From: Paratrimastix pyriformis
Taxonomy: Eukaryota > Preaxostyla > Paratrimastigidae
DNA length: 64,000 nt
Assembly: GCA_027972325.1 (NCBI GenBank)
Contig: JAPMOS010000054.1
Span: 97,001-161,000 of the forward strand
Direction: 5' to 3'
Under the pieces are notes generated by a model. The model saw nothing but the letters and a program-made list of their open reading frames with translations, was not told the DNA's origin and ran no database searches. Positions 22,019-33,000 of the stretch are shown one piece after another. The position numbers were made by a program, and so were the translations under genes. Position 1 is the first letter of the stretch, and each line of letters starts with the position of its first letter.

Positions 22019-23995
22019 ATGGTCAAACAAAGCAGCGAAGAGGCAAACTTTGATCCACATTACACGACTGAAATTCGTGTAACATCGAGCCAACTTACTT
22101 GGCACAATACCTGGGACCATATTCTGGCCCGATGCGCCTACAAACGGAACAGTCATCGCGTCCCCGGCGGTCTCTATAAATTGGGCGATCCTTCGTCAGC
22201 AAGCCCTGTCTTGGTTACAAGCAATTATTCCTTGACCTTCGATAAGCTGGTTCGACGCTCGCATCTTGCTTTGGTGATATGGCTCACACTCGTCGCTAGC
22301 GGGCTGCGCTCAAAGGGCACCACATTTGGCTGCTTGTACTCGATACGCTCGGTGTTAATGTGTGGTGCGCCGCGAGCAAAGGTACCATGGCCTCGATGAA
22401 TCTGATTAACGCCATCCAGGAGACCAAATTGGCCGATCGGGTCGTGCACCGGACGGTCATTGTGCCTCAGCTCTCGGCCCCTGGTCTGTCTTTTTTTTCA
22501 CATTAACTTCATTTTTCTGGCGTCTCACCAGGGATGAACCCCACCTTTGTTGCCCAGGAGACCGGCTTCCGGGTCCGGTACGGCCCCATCCGGGCTGTGG
22601 ACGTCCCCGACTACCTTGCCGCGGCCAGCAACGCCAGCCCATCCATGCGGCGCGTGCGGTTCCCCCTGCGTGATCGGCTGGTGCTGACCCCGGTGGAGAT
22701 GGTGCATGCCCTCTCGTTCACCGTCCCCATGGCCCTCGCGGGCGGCCTCATGTTCGGTCCGGATCCACAATCCCCTCCTCCCCGCCTCATTCCTGGCGCC
22801 TTTGTCGTTCATTTCCTGGTCCTCAGGGCGCCTGTGGGTGCTGGGGGCCCTCGTGGCCGAGCTGTGCGGCTGCCTGCTGGTCCCGGCCCTGCTGCCCTAC
22901 CTGCCCACCCGCAGCTACACCGCCAAGGGCTTCTTCGTCGGCGTCCCTGCGGCGGCGGCCCTCGTCAGTGCAGCCCTCCGGTCCGCAGAGGAACAGCTCG
23001 GGGCGGGCGGGCAATGGATGCGGCGGGCATCGGACCCACCACCAGAGACCGATCACGCGCCATACCCCCCCCCCCCCACACACACACACACACACGCACA
23101 CACAGCCCCATTGCTGGGCGCAAGTTCCTGCTGGGTCTGCTGGAGCTGCCCTGGTGGGGCGCGGTTGCGTCGGCTGTGCTGCTGGGCCTGGCGGTGGTCA
23201 TCCTCACGGCCTTCTTCGCCATGAACTTCTCCGTCCGTCAACATCCCCACCACCACCACCACCACCACCACCACCACGACCCACCCACGCCACCACCGCC
23301 CGCCCGCCCGCCCGTCCCTCTGGCTGGCTGCCTTCTGCTGCCCGGAACCTTCTGACGATCTCGATGTCCGGCCCACCCGTTGCAGGGCTGCACGCCGGAT
23401 GCCGCGCCGAGCGACGTCTTCCGGGAGACTCTGGTCTGGTTCACTTGGATGCCCCGCTTCGGCCCCCGCATGCGGCGCCTGGTGGCGACCAACGTCCGCA
23501 AGTCGGGCGTCCAGCTGAACACGGAGGCATGCATCGGTCTGCCACCATGGCAGGGTTGGGCGCTCATCCTCGTCCTCCCCGACAGGCTGTGGCCGCTGCA
23601 CAGAAGTCTGCCCCCACGGGGTCCGTACCACTTTGCCTCCGCTTGGGGATGTTGGACGTGGGAGTATTCTGTATTGATTTTTGTTTCGCTGGGTGATGGT
23701 GGATAGGTCTTCACGCGGGACCCCGAAACCCAGAAGATCCGGCTGGACCCTGACCGCGCCCCCTATTGCATCGAGTGTGGTCTGTCTGCGCTCCGCGCCT
23801 TGGGTTGCATCCTTGAACACGTGCGAGTCCTCACGGTCATCTTTCTCTGCCTGATTCGGATCCTCCCATCATACAGGGGCCTGCCGCTGCAACTGCCCGC
23901 AGGATGCATGCGATGTGACCCCTGGTGTGGGCTGCGCCTACGCCCTGATCTACTCCGCATTCAAAGGCCTTGATACGATCGTGTGCCCGTGCTAG
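22019..23995 (+). CDS. hgcAB: HgcA-HgcB fusion: corrinoid membrane protein joined to a 2x[4Fe-4S] ferredoxin
   Basis: Nine exons (22019-22249, 22300-22483, 22532-22756, 22827-22980, 23106-23232, 23386-23536, 23586-23620, 23707-23779, 23877-23995) sum to 1,299 nt and close in frame to 432 residues. Residues 1-150 form the HgcA corrinoid-binding domain: PGGLYKLGDPSSASPVLVTS near 49, then the cap helix GVNVWCAASKGT with the corrinoid-ligand Cys100, then VIVPQLSAPG and TGFRVRYGPIRAVDVPDYL. Residues about 180-305 are membrane helices ending AFFAMNFSG, as in HgcA. Residues about 335-432 are HgcB-like: CIGCGRCTEVCP (356-367), CIECGACRCNCP (390-401), the conserved GVGCA (Cys413) and C-terminal CPC. 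In prokaryotes the separate HgcA and HgcB transfer a methyl group to Hg(II), with HgcB supplying electrons. The role here is inferred. It starts 218 bp or more from GLE1, in divergent orientation. Confidence 0.93.
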
Positions 23996-24194
23996 CCGAG
24001 ACAGGAGCGGATTCGGTGAGCCGCCAGGGTAGGGAGCGTGTAGCGTAGGGAGTTACCATGTGTGCGCTCTAATTTGGCTCGGCGCTGATCCGGGCGCCTC
24101 CTCGCTGTTTGCCTGCAAATCTCTCGTCCCCCGCGGAATAGACGCGGTTTTTCTCTTGTGATTTTTTTGAACGCGTTTCGCGAACGCGGAAGTT
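23996..24194. promoter_or_regulatory. intergenic promoter region upstream of exportin-6-like gene
   Basis: This 199-bp gap holds the hgcAB 3' end and the exportin promoter. A short inverted repeat, GCGTTTCGCGAACGC (about 24174-24188), sits just before the ATG. It could be a promoter element or a leader hairpin. Confidence 0.4.
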
Positions 24195-24883
24195 ATGCTC
24201 ACTGCCCCCCAGATCGCTAGCTCTGCCGACTTGGTGGCGCTGTTTCAACGCCTTCAGAAGGGCGACATTTCCGTGCAACAGCACCTAGTCTCCTTCCAGC
24301 GGAGTGATCAGTGCTTTTCCATCTCTCGGGAGATCATATCAAGCCCTGACCCTTCGCTGCAAGGTTTACAGCTGTTCTGGTCTGTTCCCAACACAGGCGA
24401 TCACACATCATCGGATGCTGGCTGCGTGGTTTTTTGCAGTGCCACCGCCGCGGCGGAGTTTGTTTTCCAGAAGTGGGCACTTCTCCCTCCGCAACAGTGT
24501 CATGAGTACCGCAGTTGGATCCTGTCCTGGTTGGGCAACTCGTGGGGCAAGTACCCCCTGCCCCTCATCAAGAAAGCGGTCCGTCTTCAGACCCCGGGTC
24601 GGCCTCCTCACCCCACGCATTCCGGACAGGCTGTGATCTTGGTGGAGATGGCCAAGGTGGACTACCCCGAGCGGTACCCGGACTTCCTCAGCCACATCCA
24701 CCAGTTCCTGCAGGGGGCGGGCACCGTCTGCGTGGGGCTGATCGTGTTTGCCTCGTTCGCCGAGGAGGTGGGCCGGAACACGCCCCGCATGACGGCCCAC
24801 CGCCAGAAGCAGCTCGAGCGGCTGCTGCTGGAGGGCCCCATCGCGGGGCTGCTGAATTTCCTGGCGGGCGGCTTCGGGACGGT

Positions 24884-24925
<42 letters not shown>

Positions 24926-27900
24926 CGGCAGCGGGGGTGCGCCTGGCCTGCTGACGCAGCTCAGCGACCCCAACGCGGCCCAGCTGGTCACGCTGGGCAT
25001 CGAGGCCATCATGGTCTGCACCCCTGGCTGGCTGGCTGGCTGGCGGGCTGGCGGGCTGGCGGGCTGGCGGGTTGGCGGGCTGGCGGGCTGGCGGGCTGGC
25101 TGGCTGGCCACCGGTCGAGCCCCCCCGAGTGAACATCTCGGTGCTCTGACGGCACCCCCTCACTCCCCTTCCATCCGTCCTCATGGGCAGCGCTGCGCGG
25201 CACTGGTCCCCAACGCGCGCTCGCTGGGCTCGCTGGGCGCCGGAGCGGCGGGGGCCTTCCCCAGCGGAATCACCCCCGAGAGCAGCGCACTCCTCATCGA
25301 GGACGCCATCATCAGGTCCGCCTGACACACGGAAACGCACGGCCACAGGCACGGCCACAGGCACGGCCACAGGCACGGCCACAGGCACGGTCACAGGCAC
25401 GGTCACAGGCACGGTCACAGGCACGGTCACAGGCACGGTCACAGGCACGGTCACAGGCACGGTCACAGGCACGGTCACAGGCACGGCCACAGGCACACAG
25501 TCGCACAGGCACACAGGCGCACAGGCACACAGTCGCACAGGCACACAGTCGCACAGGCACCCGCCGTCATCCACTCCGCCTGGCAGAGCCTCATCGGCTC
25601 ACCAGCAGACAGCGTCACACCACCGTGTCGCACCGTCGTCGCACGGACACGACGCGCAGACACATTCCATCAGCACTCACCCCCCCCCCTGTCCCCCCGC
25701 ACGGCACTGTGGCCCCTGTGCAGGCCGGTGGCGCCCCTATCTGCCTGCGTGCATCCCGCGGCTGTTGGGTGTGCGGCCCTGGAGTGCCTCTGCGACGCGG
25801 CCACCCGGGCCCGCTGCGATGCAGCGGCCGTCTGGGGCCACGCCGTTGCCCTGGTCCAGTGCATGGCCGCCCAGATGTGCCCCCGGGCTCACGTCCGTCC
25901 CCCCCCCCCCCCCCGCCCAACCCACCCTCCGTCACGCCCCCATCGCCATGCCCATGCCCACAGACATCGCCATGCCCACACGTTGTGTGCTGCTTCCATC
26001 GATCGTGCGGCTCCAACCCACGGGTGTGATGCCCCCCAGGCCCATGGCCCCACCCCTCCCACTCTCGCCCCGGGGGGTCTTCATGCCTTGACCGGCGCAC
26101 GTCTGGCTGTGGGCGGTGGGCTGCGTGTGCTGTGCCGTGGGGGATGGGCGCATATGTTGGGGTGGGGGCAGCGGCGAGCGTGCCGGGGGAGTACTTCGAC
26201 CGGATGAGCTTCTTCCTGACGGCCCTCATGCGGCACCAGTTCGTCCTGGAGCCGCTCTCCTCCCAGCTGACCCTCCTCGTCCGGCTGCAGCAGCACCCCA
26301 TCGAGGGCGTCCCGGCCCCCGTCCTGACGGTCCCCCAGCAGGCCCAGATCGCCCGGGGGGCGGTGGCCTTCTCCCAGCAGGTGGCCGGCTACTTGCTGCC
26401 CCCCCTGGCGGCCATCACCAAGGCCTTCGTCTGCCGGCCCTGCCCGGCCGAGGGCCCGGCGGGCTGCCTGGAGGGCTACGGCAAGGCGCTTGAGATCTGG
26501 GCAGGGCTGATCGAGCGGCTGGCGGACAGCAAGCAGCAGTACCACACGGACGAGGAGGAGACCCAGCAGGTGCAGGCCATCGAGAACCTCAAGGCCCCCA
26601 TCACCGACCTCTGCGCCACCCTGCTGGCCCAGACCATGGCCACCTCAGCATCGACACCCGGCCAGCAGCAGCCGGCCGGCAGCGGCAGCGTGCTCCACGA
26701 GGCCATCCGGCAGACGTACCTCGAGGCCGACGAGGCCTACGCCCAGCCGGGCGGCGGCGAGGAGGCCGGGGGGGATGCCGCGACCCCCGGGGCCCAGGCG
26801 GCCGACCTGGACGAGGCCGGCCCGGCCGCCGAGCCGCTGCCAAGCTTCGGGGGGCTCATGTCCCGCCACGGCCGCGACGCGGCCAACGCCCAGACGGCCA
26901 TCGGGGGCTTCCAGTGGGACCCGCAGGTGGTGCAGACCCTGGAGCTGATCGGCCAGGCGTGCGAGGTGTACCCCGAGGCCGTGCTGGGCCTGCTCTCGGC
27001 CGGGCTGGGCTCGCTGATGGACCGGCTGGCGGGCCCGGGCAAGGCCCAGTACAGCCCCGCCGAGGCCGACGACCTGACGACGATGCTGCACCTGCTGGGC
27101 ATGCACATGTCCACCCTCTTCTACGACCTGGTCTCCATCGCCACCGACGCGGGTGTCGACCCCGGGGCGGGCGACCCCGTCCTGGCCCAGCTGCAGGCAT
27201 GCTCGGCCCCCTTCGCCATGATGGCCCAGGGCCCCGCGCCCGCCGGGCAGCACTTCACCACCGGGGCCGTGGGGGCCGCCGCCCGCAGCATGCTGGTGAC
27301 CATCTTCAGGCGGGTCATGGGGCTCCTCGGCCAGCTGGGGCCCCTGGTGGCCGGCCCGGCGGCCCCGGCCCACGTCGTACGAGTGGCCCGCACGGCCCTG
27401 GGCTGCCTCGAGGCCTACGTGCCCCTCCTCTCGAGCTACGCCGCATGGGGTCTGGCCCCATGCCCCCCACGCACTGGTCTCACAAGGGCGTCATACGGCA
27501 TCACATTGGCCATCCCGGGCGTGCCTCTCCGTCGTGCTCACCCCCCCTCCCCTCCCCCCTGGCAGCCCACAACCTGCCCGGGAGCCACCCCGAGAAGGCG
27601 GCCACGGAGGAGGGCATCAACAGCCTGCTCGCCTCGGCCATCGAGTTGGCCTGCGGCTTCGCGAGCCCCCGGGCCCCCGCCACCGCCTACCCGCCCTGCC
27701 TCCGGCGGGCCGGGGCGTCCATCATGCGGACCGTCACCCGCAACCTGCGGCCGGCCTTCCTGCTGACCCTGGCCCCGGCCCGCGCCCTCATGGCGGCCGT
27801 CACAGCCCCGCCGCCCGTCGAGCCCGGTCCGCACGCGCACGCACACGCCCCCCCCCCCCCCCCCACCTCATCGCGCGCAATCAGCATCGTCAGCAGCAGC

Positions 27901-29619
27901 ATCGTCATCGCCCTCCAATCACATCATCATCCAAGCATCATCATCATTCTCCCATCATCATCATTCCCATCATCGTCATCATCACCATCCATGCATAGTC
28001 ATCGTCCATCGCCACCATCAGACAGGACCCCAGGGGTCGCGTTCACCCGCTCGCCATCGCCAGCCACCACCCGTCATGGTCGCCGCCGTCACCAACATGC
28101 TCATCCCCCCGTTCCTCATCGCGCCCCCCCACCCCCACACCTCAGATGCGCCCCTTCAGCTTGCCGAGTGGCGCTCCCTGGCGGAGGCCTTCTGCCTGGC
28201 GATCGCCCTGCCCTTCCCGCGGACCGCCCCGGCCGAGCAGCACTGGGACCAGCGGCGGCAGCTCTTCCAGCAGCTGCTCGAGCCCATGGTGCGGCCCCTG
28301 CTGGCCCTCAAGGACGGCCCGGCCCCCCAGCAGCTGCCCGGGGACGCCGCCTTGGCGGCCCTCTTCCCCACCGGCCAGCCGGCCCTCCGCCAGCTGCGGG
28401 CCATCTTCGGCCTGCTCCGGGCCCTGGCCCTGGCCCTGAAGAGCGAGCCCAACGGGGCCAAGGAGGTCGTGGCCGGCCCGGTGGGGGCCCTGCTGGCCAT
28501 CCTGAACCGGGTCCTGGCCCTGGCCCGCCAGTGCCGGCCCCAGCTGGCCCGGGTGCACCCGGCCTTCGAGCAGGAGCTCTTCGAGGTGCTCCTGGCCATC
28601 TTCTCGGGCCTCCCGCGGGCCCTCGACCCGGCCCGGGTCCAGGAGACCCTGCAGACCCTCCTGGCCGAGGTCACAAACCCCACCGCCGGTACGGGTCCAA
28701 ACAGCAGCAGCCCCAAGGAGGCGCAGACCCTCCTCCGGCTGCTGATCTGCCTGGGCCAGCTGCCCGAGGCCAACTTCCGCAGCTACGTGCCGGCCATCAT
28801 CGAGACGGGCCTGGCCCACGTGCGGGCCGCCATGCAGCGCCTCCAGCCGGCCGACCTGGACATTGCACGCTCGGGGCTGCGGCTGCTCGAGGTGACCCTG
28901 GCCACGCACTGGGACCACGTCCCCGGGCAGGCCGTCGAGCAGGTCCGGCGCGCGCACAGCCCCCGCCCCTGCGTTTGGATCCTGCCCACCCTCCCTTCTG
29001 CCCTCGGCGGCGTGTGCGATTTGTGTGGTCTGGAGGCTGCAACTGACCCACCTCCCCCCGCCTACCTGCCTCCCCGGCTACCCGCCTACCCGGCTACCCG
29101 CCTCCCCCCCAGATGCTGGAGGTTTTCCTGGGTGGCCTGACCTGCCCCGAGGTGGAGCTTGTCCGGGCCGACGTGGCGGCCCTGGGCCGTCTGGACACGG
29201 CCCGGCACCTCTTCGCCCGGGACCTCTTCGCCAAGCAGTACGCGCCCCGGTTCCTGGGGGCCCTGATGCAGGCCCTGCTGAGCGGCCAGTGCGACCTGCT
29301 CCGGGAGGACCTCATGCGGCTGCTGCACGACATGCTGCTCAACGTCAACACCCCGCTGGCCTCCTTCCGGTCGGCCCGCGAGGCGGCCGGCTGGCTGTGG
29401 CAGACCTTCCTGCCCCAGTACTTCGGCGGGCTGGCGGCGCCCTTCGGGGCGGCCTTCGGGCAGTTCTTTGGCCAGCAGATGGCCGCCGGGGCGTACTGCG
29501 GCCAGGCCGAGGCCTCCCCCGAGCTGACCATGATGCAGCGCCAGCTGGGCGCAGTCATCAGCGACTTCCGATATATGCAGCAGCGCGCCGCGCAGCAGCA
29601 GCCGGCCCTCCCGAACTGA
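24195..29619 (+). CDS. XPO6: exportin-6-like nuclear export receptor
   Basis: Importin-beta superfamily protein; XPO6 exports actin-profilin in animals. It starts at the ATG at 24195. The N-terminal HEAT part has AAEFVFQKWALLPP, YRSWILSWLGN, then EMAKVDYPERYPDFLSHIHQ, matching the conserved exportin block (VDIGRQDWPMFYPDF in XPO6). The middle is alpha-helical and Ala/Leu-rich, as expected for HEAT repeats. The C-terminus LFARDLFAKQYAPRFLGALM ... QLGAVISDFRYMQQR resembles the XPO6 ending. First introns resolved: 24380-24439, 24579-24629, 25014-25190 and 25316-25723; others are near 25893-26190, 27445-27565, 27830-28143 and 28948-29112. A CAG run at 24892-24921 encodes polyQ in a loop. Exportin-4, -5 and -7 share the fold, so the exact subtype is less certain than the family. 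Confidence 0.75.
25021..25112 (+). repeat. GCTGGCTGGCGG-type minisatellite in exportin intron
   Basis: Mixed 4- and 8-bp units (ctgg, gctggcgg) fill half of the intron 25014-25190. Confidence 0.9.
25338..25570 (+). repeat. 12-bp minisatellite (CGGTCACAGGCA) in exportin intron
   Basis: About 13 copies of CGGTCACAGGCA/CGGCCACAGGCA, then a related ACACAGTCGCACAGGC array, inside the intron 25316-25723. The unit is a multiple of three, so artefactual open frames appear on both strands. Confidence 0.95.
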
Positions 29620-30085
29620 GCCGAGCCTTTATACCCTCATCACCCCTCGCTCTCCCTCTCCCTCGCTCTCCCTCTGCCCCTGCTCCCTCTCCCCCTCGCT
29701 CTCCCCCTCCCCTGAGGTGCTGGTATCATCATCACCATCCAATCATCATCATCACCCTCATCATTTCGGGCAAACCGGCCACGCGGGGCCCTTGGCAGGC
29801 TGTCCGCTCGAGGCCGGGGCGAGAATACCATGCCCCACCTCCCTCACCCCACCTCCCTCACCACCACCACCACCCCGCTCGTTCACTGCTGACAACCCAC
29901 CCTGGAGGACAAGACGGCGCGTACGCGACTCATCATTGGCGGTGTGCATGGGCCCGACTGGCTGGGTGGCCGGGGGGACCCCGGGAAGGGCAGAGGCCGA
30001 GCAGCGGGGGGTGAGGGGCGCACAACGGGCAGGGGCAGGGCATGCCCAACAGCAGGCCGGCCGGATGGGGGGGGGAGCGAGGGGG
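29620..30085. other. convergent 3' region between exportin and dynein genes
   Basis: CT-rich and ATCATC-rich sequence between two stop codons on opposite strands. No gene was seen; presumably both 3' UTRs. Confidence 0.5.
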
Positions 30086-33000
30086 TTATATATCATCATC
30101 GAGCGGGGGGTGCGACGGGGCTTGGGAGAGCATGCCGGCCGCCTTGCACCGGACCGCGTAGTCCAAGACGGCGTCCATCTTGGCAACCTGCCCCGGGGGG
30201 GGGAGGCGGGGAGGGAGGGAGAGGGAGGGGGGGAGAAAGCGGCATGAGCGGTTGGAGCGGCGGGGTGATGTGCTGGCTGGTTGCATGGGGGCGAGGGTGA
30301 TGGGCACATGGGGCGGCAGGAGACGGGGGTGATGGAGGCACATGGGGGGAGGGGGGGGTGATGTCGGCAGGAGACGGGGGTGACGGAGGCACATGAGGGG
30401 GGTGATGTCGGCGGGAGATGGGGGGTGATGTCGGCAGGAGATGGGGGCGAGGGTGATGTCGGGTCGGGGGGGCGGACCTCCTGCTCGGGGGTTGTTGTCT
30501 CTGCGAGGGCCTTGCGGAGGTTGGGGCTGAGCTTGAAGCAGCGCACGACGCCCTTCTCGTCGCCCACGATGAGCACCGGGAAGCGCGGGTTGAACTCGAT
30601 CTTGGTCAGCCGGTTGCCCCGCGGCACCACCCGGTGCTCGCACAGCGGCTCGGTCTTGTTCAGGGCAAGGTCGTAGACAAGAACCTGCGCCGGGGGGGAT
30701 CCAGGGCAGGGGGTGGTGGGGGTGGGGGTGGCGGCAGGGCGGAGGACAGCGGTGAGACGGGGTGGCGGGGAGAGGGTGGGGGGTTGCGCTGCCGATGGTG
30801 CGGGGCGGACTGGCGTGATGATGATGATGGCCGGGCGACCATGTGACGATTGGGTGACGGGTGACGGTGGGCATGAGGTGAGGTGGGGGCGTGAGGTGAG
30901 GTGGGGCGTGCGGTGAGGTGGGGGTGTGAGGTGGGGTGTGGGTGTGGGGCGGACCAGCCCATCGGCGGTGGCGACTGCGAAGACCGTGGACGAGTAGGGC
31001 GCCCAGGCGACGTCGCCCACGGAGGAGTTCACCTCGAAGGTGAGCATGGCCCGGGGGTTGGTGTGGTCCCACAGCCGCACCGCCCAGTCGGCACCCGCGC
31101 TGATGAAGACCCGCGGGTGGAACCGGTTCCACCGCACCGTGTACACCGACAGCTCGTGGCCCTGCGCCCGGAGGGGGGGGGGGGGGGGGGGGGGGGACAG
31201 GGTGAGCGAGATTCCGGGGAGGGCTGAGCAGGGAGCGTCTTGGTCCTTGTTTTGGGATTTCTCTGTGGCCGGGTGTGCCGGGTTCGGGCCGTGCGCCATG
31301 AGAGGATGCGGGGGCAGCGGGGCAGCGGGGCAGCAGGGGCAGCAAGGGGCAGCGGGGCAGCGGGGGACGGCAGTGTGTGTGTGGCGGACGGTGTAGGTCT
31401 GGAGGTACTGGCTGCTGTAGGCCATACATATGATGGGGGCAAGCAGGGTGTGTGCGTGTGTGTGGCGGACGGTGTAGGTCTGGAGGTACTGGCTGCTGTA
31501 TGCCTTGGAGCACTTGTGGATGAGGCCCTCCTCGGTGCCCACCAGGAAGAGGTTCTCGTCGGTGGGGTGCATGTCCAGCAGCCGCCCCCAGCCCTGCACA
31601 GCCCCGCCACCCAGACACCCAGACACCAGAAGATGAGACAGCTGCGGTGGGGTGCATGTCCATGCAGCAGCCCCCAGCCCTGCCCCCGGGCTGGCCAGCC
31701 CGAGCCATCACAAAGGCGGGCAGGCAGCCAGGCAGCCAGGCAGGTGGTGCGGTGAGGTGCCCCGCCATCACCTCAGGGACCACCGAACCCATCGGGGATG
31801 GGCACCAAGAAGGGGCAGTGACACGCTGCGGGGGGGCATGGCCATGGAAGGCTGGGAGCAGGCGAGGGCGGGGCGGGGCGGGGCGGGGCGGGGCGGGGCG
31901 GGGCGGGGCGGGGCGGGGCGGGTGCCGCCGGACCCATGGCTGCGAGGGCCTCCGACCGGCCGGCCTCAGACGGTGGCCGGGACGATGCGGGCTGCCTGCC
32001 CGACTGGGGCGGGGGCATGAGGGTCCCGGCGGGGGCCTTGGGGGTGGCCGGCACCGAGCCGCTGGGGCTGGGCAGGGGCGCCCCGCCGTCTGCCGAGGGG
32101 GTGCTGGGGCCCGTCACGGGGGCCATCGTGACGCCCTCCCGGGGCAGCCGCAGCTCGAGAATGTCCTGCAGGGCGGCCGCACAGGCAGGCAGAGGGGAGG
32201 AGGCCAGGGTCAGTGTGCGGCCCGTCCCACAGCACAGCCGCCAGACGAGCAAAGCGGAAACCCCGAACAAACTGGACGGGCAGAGACTGGCACCCATCGA
32301 CACCCATCGACACAGCTGACACACCCATCGACAGCCATCGCCACACCCATCGCCACACCCATCGCCACACCCATCGCCACACCCATCGACAGCCATCGCC
32401 ACACCCATCGACACACCCATCGACACCCATCGACAGCCATCGCCACACCCATCGACACCCATCGACACCCATCGACAGCCATCGCCACACCCATCGACAC
32501 CCATCGACAGCCATCGACAGCCATCGACAGCCATCGCCACACCCATCGCCACACCCATCGACACCCATCGACAGCCATCGCCACACCCATCGACACAGCT
32601 GACACACCCATCGACAGCCATCGACAGCCATCGCCACACCCATCGCCACACCCATCGACACCCATCGACAGCCATCGACAGCCATCGACAGCCATCGCCA
32701 CACCCATCGCCACACCCATCGACACCCATCGACAGCCATCGCCACACCCATCGACACACCCATCGACACCCATCGACAGCCATCGCCACACCCATCGCCA
32801 CACCCATCGACACCCATCGACAGCCATCGCCACACCCATCGCCACACCCATCGACACCCATCGACAGCCATCGCCACACCCATCGACACCCATCGACAGC
32901 CATCGACAGCCATCGACAGCCATCGCCACACCCATCGACACAGCTGACACACCCATCGACAGCCATCGCCACACCCATCGACACAGCTGACACACCCATC

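Noticed and set aside
22019-23995. hgcAB as bacterial contamination
   Set aside because: Eight introns with the same donor type as RPB2, and continuous flanks with GLE1 and an exportin gene, place it in the nuclear genome.
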